Source of the DNA: Tubiluchus corallicola
Taxonomy: Eukaryota; Priapulida; Priapulimorpha; Priapulimorphida; Tubiluchidae
DNA length: 64,000 nucleotides
Direction: 5' to 3'
NCBI GenBank assembly: GCA_030141605.1
Contig: JAQGDQ010000053.1
Span: forward strand, 558,001-622,000
Shown one piece after another: positions 39,001 to 48,580 of this stretch (positions within the stretch are counted from its first letter, which is position 1; each line of letters opens with the position of its first letter). A model generated the notes under the pieces. It worked only from the letters and a program-made list of their open reading frames with translations. It did not search any database and was not told the origin of the DNA. Both the position numbers and the translations under genes were made by a program.

Positions 39001-42000
39001 AGTTGACCATGACCACATACCATAATAAAACATTCAATATGAAGAATCTTCTTGAATATGACCCACTATATCACAGGCAGAAATGTTAGCAATACAACTT
39101 TTAAAACATAAATATTAAAAAAACCAAAAACATATTCTTTTTAGAAAATGATAACTGTATGTGTGTGATGACGATGAACATCAACAGAAATGGCCTACCA
39201 TTAAATTCTACTTCTCTGAACATGTATTCATATAATCCCTTTTAGTATAGCCCCATACCAAGGGTAGCTGTTTGGGGCAATTTGCATAAAAAATCGAATA
39301 AACTCTAAAAATTCTAAAAACTAATAACGTATTGCGAGAATTACACAACACGTCATTCTACAGATGTATTGTGCATGGCAGCTCAGCACGGTAGTTGAAG
39401 GCTTACTTCTCAAGTAAATAGTGGTTAATTTTTAAACTACTAAAATCAAGCAAGCAGCCTTCTTTTTATTGACGCTGCCTCAGAGAAACGTAAAAATAAA
39501 TTTATAAAACAGATACAAGTAGAAGCGGCATCAACTGTAGCAACAAAATTTGAAAAATCAAAACTTCGCCAACTTGGGTTCTGAAAAATTCCAATTATCG
39601 CTATAACAAAGTGCATTTTTATATAGTATGAAACAGTTATATCAACTATATTAGCCACATCATATCTGTCGAATCTTAGCATCTTAGTATACCTATGTTT
39701 ACAAATGTGTTTAATAAAAGTCCTAAAAGTTAGAAAATTATAAACTGTACTTCTCAGAAAAAATACATTTGCTTATATGTTTATCAAGAGCATGTTTTAC
39801 CATGGCCTATGATTATTTAAAGGAGATTAAGTACACAAAGCACTCGCTTAAACTGTTATTGGGTTCTATCAAAACATTAGAAATAGTGCCAAGTCCTGGA
39901 CATCTTCCGAAATATAAAACTAATAGGGCACTATATGATAGCACTAAAAGGTAGCAGGTTTTTAATTTCAGAGTTCAAGAATGTTAAAAAACAAAATTAT
40001 TTTTGTTGCTTTGACTTAAACAAAATCCGACAGACAAATTTCCGTTAATACTTTTAACTGTGAATGAGTTTTTTGAGGGATAATTTTCTAGTAATAACCA
40101 ATAATCTAGTTGCAGAGATAGAACCAGCAAGTTAACCCAAGAAATGATAATAATCTACCACACTAGCAATGACTGAACAATGGCTAAATGAATTCTGTTT
40201 ATGTAGCTAATTGACACATGGGAGTTAAAAGAGTGGAAAAGCCTAAATTTTGTTGTTTCGCATTCAAACAAATTTGTTGCCGATGCAAATTTAATTGACT
40301 AATAGTTAGCAAATTTATTACCTGTAAGCCTGCAAGTGAAGAATTTCGTAGACAAATTAAAATAGCTGCTATTCTTTATTTGCACTCCACATAAGTAAAT
40401 AATTAGCAAAGAAGAATACAGAATAACAAGATTTAGTAGTGACAAATAACGGAAAGGTAAACAATAATTAATGTACTAAAATATTTGAATGTCTGGCACA
40501 TATCAAACAGATCCATCAAGCCAATTATAAACAAATGTCAAAATTATCTTAAAAATTACAATTTAAACACGTACCCGTGTTTCTTGTACTTTTTCACTAA
40601 CATAGAAAGCTGAAACGAAACAATTTCAGATATATTTCACAATATAATTGACACCATTCTAGGCAAAAAAGACGGTAAGGTTATACAGGATGAGGCAATA
40701 AAACCACCAGCATTTTACATGGCCATTGGCATGGTACTAGCTAGGCAGATGGTAACAACATTGTTAATGTTTCGTTACGTTTTTGTTACTTTTTATGTAG
40801 AGCCGTATAAATTAAGCAGCCCTAAGTGACCAAAAGACAGAAGTACAAGGCATTGTGCATAGAGTTAATATACAGAAACATTGCCAAACAATACACATTT
40901 TCCCAGTTGCTCATCAAAACAATCACAAAGCTAATTAATAAATTATCCCTAAACATTCTCTTTACATTAGCAAGCAGGCATATTATGGCATTTACTAACC
41001 ATGCATGTTTGCATCATTTGGTCCACACCGTGCATTTGCTGTCAAAACATTTATCAAGATTCTAGAATAGTGAATCTATGACTGCAACACAGGGAGCTTT
41101 TCGCAATCACTTGAGGTTAAAATGATATGACACTGTTCGAGACAGAATAAAACATACTATTAACGACTGAAAATTTCTGGGCCATAAGTTTGGCATTATA
41201 AAACATCAAGAGGAAGACTTCGGAGGATTCGAATTCCAGAAAATGTACAAGCTGCGAGAAAATCTCTTTTGCAGTCACCCAGGCATTCAACCCATAGAAA
41301 TATATTTGCTTTGGGATTGTCTGATTTAACTCTCAGGAGAATTTTTTACGCTGATCTAAAGTTCATACAAAATGATAGTAGTTCAGGAACTTCAAACATG
41401 AAAGTGAATAAAACTGCATGGCATGCTGTGAAGATATCCTTCAGATGGTCCTACTAATGCTGTTTCCTTACATGTGCCATTTCCATATGTCTTACTGCAT
41501 CTATAAACTTTTCACTGCTGGGAGGCAAAAAACTTAAAACAACTGACCTCTACACAGCGAACGAGTTACTGCATGGTGAGCTGTTGCAAATTTTGGTGTT
41601 TCTGGCCCTTACTTTTTTGACCATCAGAAAGGCCAAACAATGTCAGTAAATGGTGATGGTATGTGCAGATGTTAAAAAACTTTCTGGAACCAAAACTCAT
41701 AAACATTAAAACCTTGGCAATTATGATGTAACCACCAGGTGGAGCCACAGTATACTCAATGAGAAGATCAAGGGAGGTTTGGGGGAATTGTTTTCAGGGT
41801 GTTTCACTTCCTTATACCATGCGGTGACTTTGGATGGCGTGCATGTTCACCTGATCTTTCTTCAGAAAGATCTCTCCCACTGAAACATTGGGTAATTGAT
41901 TTGTCAGGTAAAGGGGAACTTCAGAAATTGGCTATAACAGCATATTGAGAATAGAAGCTACCGGAACACATGAAGCTATAGGAACACAATAGAAGCTACT

Positions 42001-45000
42001 GGAACACATGATTTTCAGAATATAAAATAAAAATGAGCTATATATTTTTACTAAAAATGATATTAAAATGTTTCTTTATACATTGGCTATCACTTTTACG
42101 CAGATCAGCTTGTGATATTTATGGATGATATACTTGTGGCCTTTTTGTCAGCCTTTAAAATATGGGTGGTTATATTGCCACATGCTGCATGAAGTCCTTA
42201 GCATGTCACAAAAAATGAAAAAAATTAAAAATATTGAAGCATCTTATTGCACAGGCATAAATGTGTGTAATCAATTTGAAAATTATTTCTAGTTGAAAAT
42301 GAATTTGAAAAAATATACAATTATCGAATTTAACATAAATGTGCTATAAACCATATATGGTCTACCTGGAGCATTCGCGTGAGCATGCAAAGTAAAATAT
42401 ATCTGCAATGAATTTGGGTCCTTTTCATCTAAGATATCTCTCAAAGACAAGTTCCTGGCTGATACCATCTTAATATGGCGAATCCGTTTCTACAAAGAAA
42501 AAACACAGATAATAAATTTGATTGCATACAGAGTTAGTTAAAATTTACCTCCTATAATTTAAGTTCTACAGAATTGGCTATTTATTAGTGCCTTACACAA
42601 GAAGAGATGTAGCGCTAGGCATTGTTTTATCAATAAATATATATAACAAAATGTTCCTTATCATGTGGCTTGCAAATCAAGTGCTTCAAGTTCAAATATT
42701 GTTAATTGAACTTATATGCTATGCAATAATGAACACAAACATTGGATAAAAAATTAATAATGTTGCTTCATACCTGTAAAGGAAAATAAACGGTGGAATT
42801 TGTGGGAGCTGCCATTATTCACATTACCGACTTATGTTCAAATTCTATGGTGTGTGCCTAGAAACAATTATGAAGTTAAAATGGCTGGTATGGTTTCCCT
42901 GCTTTTCTTCTGCAATTTATGCTCAAATCAAATGAAATTAAATGAAATTTTAATGCTATACGAGTTATCATGGGTTTGAAATGTTTTAGTTCTGAGTTTC
43001 TTTATATACACGGACTAATGATGACATTGAGTACAATGTCACATTCCAATTTCTAGTTTTAAGTTTACTGTATCTTGCTACTGTGCCCACAGGTTCTAAA
43101 CTATGCACTTTGTGTATTGAGTAGATTGAGTAAAATATTAAATTATAGCTCCTCGAGTTTTGATATATTGCCAATGGGTTATAAATTTGAGTCTCCTTCT
43201 GCACATGGAGTATTGCGTACACTTGAGTACAATGTCATATAATAGTCCTTAGTACCTCACTAACCAGCTCATGGATTATAATTCTGAATTTCCGCACTTC
43301 CATACCGAGTACATACAGTGTGTAGAATGTTACACTAGCTTCCAGTTTTTGTTTCATCCATGGGTTAGAACATATTCCATTCACATTGAATATAGAGTAC
43401 AACGTAAAAATTAAAGCCGTCTGATTTTTGGTAATGCACCCATGAGTTAAAATTTGAGTTCTTTTATGCACTTTGTGTAATTTGAGCACCCTAATATAAT
43501 TTTAAATTCTAGTTACTGTTTCTTGTTAATACGCCCACGAGTTTTATATTCTAGCATCAAATTGCCAAGAAAATGTTAAAAAAAACTAAAAATCTAATTT
43601 TATAACCACATACCCACATTTCTGGCTAGAAACTAGTACCACAATTGGGAAAAACTTGCACATTTAAACTCCAAGTGTTTTGTGGAAACGCAATAAAAAA
43701 CAATGGGTGACTTTAACAGCAATTTTCTCAAGGTTATGCTTTTTAGTGTACAGAGTACACCTCAACTTAAAAGTGGATTATCTCAGCTTAGAAATAACAT
43801 ACAGCGATGAGCTTGGTATCAAAATGATCCTCATGAAATGGCGATTCAGGATATGTGAATAGCCAGAAAATCTTAATCGCCAATGTATGGACGATTTTGC
43901 TATGCAAGTACACATAGCATGCCCTCCAAAACCATATGCTAAAGTTTCTTCATTAAGGATTCATGAGAAACCTGGTCAAAAGCCTTAAAAAAGTCAAAGT
44001 AAATTGCATCCACTTGGTCACCTGAATCCAAAATTTCCGAACATTCCTCAACGTTCTAAACGGGGTTTACTACCCGAAATTTTTGATGATCATTTCACGC
44101 CACTTGCAGAAGTACATTCTCACTATACCAGGGCTGCTAGTGGTGACTGTTTTTTTTGTAGAGAGATTCCAAACCAGGTGCGGATGTAATAGTGTTAAAG
44201 CAAAGGGAGTTGAATTATGGAACTCTCTACCAAGAAACATCACTACAGGCCCCATAAATACCATCACTAAAAATTACAAAAAATCGTTACTAGATAGATA
44301 TGTATCAACATTAGAGTAAATGCATTTTTTACATTACTACTCATTAATATTATTCAGTTAAAAAATTGTGAATCTAATATTTTGTGCAAATACGTTTAAT
44401 ATGGGAAATCTGCATAAACCACGACATTGTGATTCATTTCATCGTCATTTTATTTTACCACTGTTTTGTTCATAAAATTACCTTTAAAAAAATCTGCTAA
44501 TGCATAAATTAACTGCTCTGCTTTACTTTTACATTTCTTTTTTCAGTTATTTAATCAAATACACATTATTTTTGTTGCCGAGAATTTTGTAAACAACTGT
44601 ACATTATTATTTTATTTATTTCGTAACTATTTGTTGTGATACTTATTCATCATCTGCATTTATTATTATTCTTTTTTTCACTTATGCCATCATTGTTGTG
44701 AATCATCATTGTTATGATTCACATTTCGGCCTTTTTCACATTATCAATAATGGCTGAAATGTTTATTATTGTTATGTTTGTTCTATATTTTTTCTTATTT
44801 GTTATTGCTTTATTTTGACCATTTTATGCAAGTAATTGGCAATAATGGCATCAAGTGTCATCAATTTTTTTCTGTTATTACAATATTAAATTATAAGGGG
44901 TGAATGACTAAATGACCTATGGTCTTTCCTCACCCCATCTCCATGGATAAAGTCACGTTTTTTTGTAAAATGGAAATTTGTGACACATTATTGGAGAAAA

Positions 45001-45513
45001 TAAATGTCCATGTCTTAGTGTCGTCTGTCAAATTTATTGGCAGTAAACAAGCAAAAATATTTAACAATTCAGTAAAAGAAACACAAAATATACGACAAGG
45101 CATGTCAAGCAACTCAACAGAGCAATAAAACAACAAAACAAAAAAAGCAAATTAAACAAACTCAGTCTGATACACTATGCAGGTATGCTTTAAAGATTTG
45201 ATTTAGCAGTAAACTAAAAGAAGCTAAATCCAGCATGTACGTTTTGTATAAGTTAATCAACAGGGTGTCTTATACCGGATTCCTGTTATTGCTACAAATT
45301 TGAGATTCTGTGCCTATCGATATTTGTGTAATGAATCCAAATCCTTTTATAAAGTAAGGCAATCATTACACTAATATTTGAAAGGAATTGTTTACTATAA
45401 CGGCGAAATCCTTTACCGTCTTACTTAGGCGATTCCCGAAGTACTAAGTAGGAGTTCCAGATGTCCTTTTTAAACGAAGCAAATCCAATACTGCTTTTGA
45501 TTCTCACCGCCAT
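30056..45513 (-). CDS. UVRAG: UV radiation resistance-associated gene protein (UVRAG / Vps38), 16 exons
   Basis: UVRAG is the Vps38-type subunit of PI3K complex II with Beclin 1 and VPS34, acting in autophagosome maturation and endosome traffic. Exons in gene order: 45513-45508, 42489-42366, 40609-40575, 39580-39517, 38740-38643, 37547-37461, 36726-36635, 36236-36131, 35732-35606, 34847-34763, 33930-33843, 32879-32816, 32473-32308, 31809-31731, 31261-31170, 30587-30056. All junctions keep frame, for 614 residues (human about 699). A C2-like domain (residues 3-125: KRIRHIKMVSARNLS, NPSWRSFDF, VTVKVWGG) is followed by a coiled coil (about 165-290) and the conserved Vps38 core (IYELAEIYPI, CGVRLPNSEDF, SGLGYVAHVLLMMSQFLHLP, LRYSIIYRGSR, DFPLYSKGQ, YGVYLLNKNIAQ, GLPTQDLRMTLYNLK). 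The Ser/Asp-rich tail after about 440 is not conserved. Exon 1 (Met-Ala only) is the least sure; the other exons are solid. Confidence 0.93.
30682..30993. repeat. Dispersed repeat copy R2 (partner of 21242-21543)
   Basis: This shares long matching blocks with 21242-21543 in the same order and orientation, for example aagtttagataacat, tgtatcttgtcaataag, gtgcaccctaggatggtgag, taacattttaaatta and the closing tgggacat block. It lies in the last UVRAG intron (between exons 31261-31170 and 30587-30056). It is non-coding, and the element class is unknown. Confidence 0.8.
32931..33630 (+). mobile_element. 3' fragment of a non-LTR retrotransposon (CR1/L2-type)
   Basis: A plus-strand fragment, antisense to UVRAG and inside its intron 33842-32880, begins with HIMPVLCHLHWLPIKYRII, the stock phrase of the RT C-terminal region. 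It goes on through LYVINFMGYDLTNL and, after a frame change, HLWNALPDKIRTCKNYEKF and a stop near 33292. The 3' UTR ends in an A-rich tail with aaacttaaacttaaac near 33615. It is 5'-truncated, the usual fate of such copies. Confidence 0.75.
34240..34342. repeat. Tandem duplication of about 50 bases
   Basis: Two copies of ttgccaccaaataaacaaa followed by an accatcttgtcaactgtgtt-like half lie head to tail in the UVRAG intron between exons 34847-34763 and 33930-33843. Confidence 0.7.
37740..38535 (-). mobile_element. Tigger/pogo-like DNA transposon remnant with inverted ends
   Basis: Left end caataggcaccgcttaatag at 37740 and right end ctattaagtagtgcctactg ending at 38535 are inverted repeats of about 25 bases, flanked on both sides by TA, the target site of Tc1/mariner/pogo elements. 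Minus-strand translation near 38070-38000 gives NFAGQLLREKVKQPILKDF, like the CENP-B-type helix-turn-helix that opens Tigger transposases. About 800 bases remain, so most of the transposase is gone. It lies within a UVRAG intron (38642-37548). The same right end occurs at 58261-58285. Confidence 0.65.
40683..42190 (+). mobile_element. Tc1/mariner-like DNA transposon (DDE family), full length but decayed
   Basis: Ends atacaggatgaggcaataaa (40683) and tatattgccacatgctgcat (42190) are imperfect inverted repeats, with ccacc and a tttta word matching farther inside. Plus-strand peptides show an HTH region (about 41215-41380: RRIRIPENVQAARKSLL, SPRHSTHRNIFALGLSD, LTLRRIFYADLKF) and a DDE-like half (about 41600-41870: GPYFFDHQKGQTMSVNGDG, a decayed DGATVYS-type box, and GDFGWRACSPDLS for the WPPRSPDL box). 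Stops and frameshifts make it dead. The length of about 1.5 kb is normal for the group. It lies inside the UVRAG intron between exons 42489-42366 and 40609-40575. Confidence 0.8.
43925..44012 (-). mobile_element. LINE reverse transcriptase fragment
   Basis: Minus-strand translation gives DAIYFDFFKAFDQVSHESL, the motif A region of a non-LTR reverse transcriptase. It abuts a plus-strand LINE 3' fragment, so the two are arranged back to back. It lies inside the first UVRAG intron. Confidence 0.7.
44010..44900 (+). mobile_element. LINE 3' fragment (RT C-terminus and 3' UTR)
   Basis: Reading 44070-44319 on the plus strand gives FDDHFTPLAEVHSHYTRAAS, then after a frameshift GVELWNSLPRNITTGP and TITKNYKKSLLDRY with a stop at 44319. 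This is the usual C-terminus of CR1/Jockey-type elements. AT-rich sequence without features follows to about 44.9 kb and may be its 3' UTR. It lies in UVRAG intron 1. Confidence 0.7.
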
Positions 45514-45572
45514 TGTTTTGTCCAATTTAAGCATACTGAAACGAAATCTCGTAAATGGAAGCATCCATGTTT

Positions 45573-45584
45573 GACCACGTGACC
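45573..45584. promoter_or_regulatory. CLEAR-like E-box (CACGTG) upstream of UVRAG
   Basis: CACGTG at 45576-45581 has GTCACGTGGT around it on the UVRAG strand, 8 of 10 bases of the TFEB/MiT CLEAR consensus GTCACGTGAC. It sits about 60 bases before the proposed ATG at 45513. TFEB control of UVRAG is known in mammals. That it acts here is an inference from position and sequence. Confidence 0.45.
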
Positions 45585-45819
45585 ACTCACACTAACTTCA
45601 AGATTTATGAAAATAACGCACCGCTTACACATAGGTATACTGACATGCATAGACATAAAAGGACAAGATTAAGCAAATAAAAAATGGAGAAATTAAAAAA
45701 TCAACAAGGAAAAAAGAAACGAAAAAACTATAAATCAAAGTATATTACAGGAGCGTAAAGATAATGTGCAGTAATGACAAAATTAAGGTTTCTTGATGGT
45801 GGGAAATAATAGAAACAAC

Positions 45820-46020
45820 GATATATCAGTGAGTTTGTCTGGCAGATATAGTAAATATAATGGGAATTAAATTAAATATGAACGAATTGAAATGCAATTA
45901 CAAAGGAAATAAATTGGAACATTTACTATGCCCTAAGTGCAGGATTCAGGAAGATACAACTGAACATGCATTAAGTTGTGAGAAGTCGGAAAGAATAATA
46001 AATAAGTATAATGTGTAACA
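45820..46020 (+). mobile_element. LINE C-terminal zinc-knuckle fragment
   Basis: Plus-strand translation around 45885-46010 gives MNELKCNYKGNKLEHLLCPK, then CRIQEDTTEHALSCEKSERI. The C-x2-C ... H-x4-C build is the zf-RVT-like knuckle at the end of many LINE polyproteins. Same family as the opposite-strand fragment at 46.7-47.5 kb. It lies upstream of UVRAG. Confidence 0.65.
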
Positions 46021-46699
46021 ATACCATAGATATGGTTTGTGTAGATCATAGATCTTGGTGATTGCTTAGGAGAGTTCTGCATTCTAGACTGTCATGCTGC
46101 TCTGATCTTCTTTGTTTAAGTTCCTGATTAGTTTCATAAATACTGCTTTATTACGCACGCATTTGTCTAGTTGCTAATATTATTGTAGCGTGTAACATAA
46201 TGTAAGGATAGAGACTATAAAAACAACAGAAATAGAAACCCTTGCATGACTATTATGGAATCAAGAGAAGACATCGAGCTGTTTTAACGAAATGTAATGA
46301 AGGGGAATGGTGGCACTTGTATGCAGAACCAAGAATGCTTATAATAACGACGTCAGAAGAAAATAATCTGCTCTTGCACACTCAATAGGTTGTGCACACC
46401 TTGGAAAAGGTGGTGGAGCCAGTGAACTGCTGAACAGCTGCTGACATAGACATGTTTTTTTTGTTTATGTCTTCGTTTACATCTGAATACAATATTAATA
46501 GACTATAATTGCTATATTTAATAATTAATCTGGATGAGTTATGTATAAAGGAAAGTGATAGGGGGTGCAGGAGAAAGTTTGGAAAAACCAATTGCTTGTC
46601 ACTCGTCAAGTCAACTACCCTCTCAGGTTAGTGTAAATTGTAATAAACTGTAACTGGCGCTGACTCAGGACCCTTTTTGTTGCTGTTGAACGAGCCTGC

Positions 46700-47480
46700 G
46701 AGGTCACACGTCACTGATTTTTTCCCTGTTTTGGTTTGCACTGCAGATTTGCTGCTATTCTTCTACATCTTCCAAACATTCTACTCCCATATCGTTTCGA
46801 CATTCCATTGCTGCTTTCATGTACTGGCTTACTTTTAGATGCATCCCAGCTTGTTACATTCCATTTTCTTATTTTAGTTAATCTGATGCACTCAAACAAA
46901 TGCTCTGTTGTGTCTTGTTCTACACTATAATGGGCATTCTAGGTTATTAACATACTTATTCTTATAGTTTGCTTTTACTTCTATTATAATTAATCACACT
47001 TTCAGTATAGCATTAACGTCCCGTAAGTTGGAAATACATGTTCCTGTTTCAAGGCTAATTAATGGTAAGAACCTTAATAATTTTGTTTTATTTGTTATCA
47101 CTTGCCGGGATTGCTCATTTGTTTATTTGTATAGCTTTCTTTATTTGTTTTTTTCCATGTTAACCATTTTAACATTATTACTTAACCAGTTCAAAATTAT
47201 CCATTTTAACTTCACTTTCTTCCCCTATTTTCGCCAATTCTTCATGCCAACTTTTCGCATGGATACTCTCTATATTTCGCTAGATAGCAAATTAAAGTAC
47301 CACATTAGTTTTTTGCACTGTATTCGTTTTTCCATTGGACATGTTTGTGTTTTTGTTAATAAACCCAGTATGGTGTATTTTAGCTTTGACCTATTATTCT
47401 GTTTAGCGCGTATGCTTGTATATTTCTCCAATTTTTGTATTTCCATACTTAGTCCATGTTACTAATTATGCTCGGTACTA
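46700..47480 (-). mobile_element. LINE C-terminal fragment, opposite strand
   Basis: Minus-strand translation around 46945-46711 gives VEQDTTEHLFECIRLTKIRK, then WNVTSWDASKSKPVHESSNG, with the DTTEHLFEC knuckle shared with the 45.8 kb fragment. Stretches farther upstream on this strand (to about 47480) read as short Lys/Asn-rich pieces of the preceding RT region. The 145-codon plus-strand frame at 47028-47465 is the complement of this AT-rich LINE sequence, not a gene. Confidence 0.6.
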
Positions 47481-47484
47481 TAAC

Positions 47485-48580
47485 AGTTTCGTACACAGGT
47501 GTATACCATGCAGCTTTTGTGAGCCTAACCCTTTGTGTTTTAAAAACTGATGCCTAAGAAAACTCCAAAGATAATAAAAAAATCAACATTATGCGTTCTC
47601 TTAGACTCACGCTGCATGTTCACAGATAACTTGAGATAAAGATAGTTCTGATACTGTATTATAATGAATAGTCAAAGCAATTAAGTGTGCGTTGAAGCTT
47701 GCAACATGCCTGTTTAACTTAGGATGACTGTAGAAACATTGGTAGAATTAAAAGCTGTAAAAACTTGGTATCTGTAATTTCATGTAAAAAAAGATTAATT
47801 TAATAACTAATAGAAGACCAAAAGTAAAAAGGTACCAGGATCAAAAACAAACAGCGCCACTTCTTTTCTTACCAAGAAACTACAGATATCAAGTTCATAG
47901 CTCTCACTATTTGACTGCAACCAATGCGCTATTACAGTTTTAAGAAAAAATTGAAAACAGTAATTGACATTCACTTCACAATACGTATTACTTCTGCGAG
48001 CATTTTTACACATGGTAATGTGATCAATATGCAAAGCTTGGCAACACATTTATCGAGTACTAAAGGTAATAATTGATATCCACATAATTCCACAAAGGTC
48101 TACACAACAAGAAGTTTTACAAAACTGGAATGCCTGATATTAGTTATAAATAATGAATAATCTCTTCTAACATACATACTTGATTAATACAATTGAAAAC
48201 AACTAAAAAAATAAAAACAATTGTTAAAGTAATAATCATTCTGAAAGAGCACCAATGTTTTAAAATAGTATTCTTCTGCAAAGTTTGGAAATCTTGACGT
48301 GGCATTCTAATACGCCAGTTGCTGTTATAGTGGTATCAATTACAAGATTGACATTAAGCATTTTCACAGTAAAATGTCAATAATCAACATGCAAAAATAA
48401 TCACAGATGGCACCACATAACACACACTTAGTTATCTTCTAAGACTTCTACTAACAGAAAATACAAAAATCAAAAAAAGACCTCTTTTTAAAATTTCTGA
48501 TGTAAATAGTAATCTCTGAATAACTGCCAGATTTACAAGCTAAATTAAATCACACCATGTAAACCAGAGTAGGACGCAGT
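47485..48580. other. Non-coding DNA, probable synaptotagmin 3' UTR side
   Basis: No exon or repeat stands out. The part next to 48580 should hold the 3' UTR and poly(A) site of the minus-strand synaptotagmin gene, but no signal can be assigned with confidence. Confidence 0.4.

Noticed and set aside
47028-47465. 145-codon plus-strand frame rich in Phe, Leu and Ile
   Set aside because: It looks like a membrane protein, but it is the complement of AT-rich LINE sequence whose knuckle reads on the other strand just next to it.
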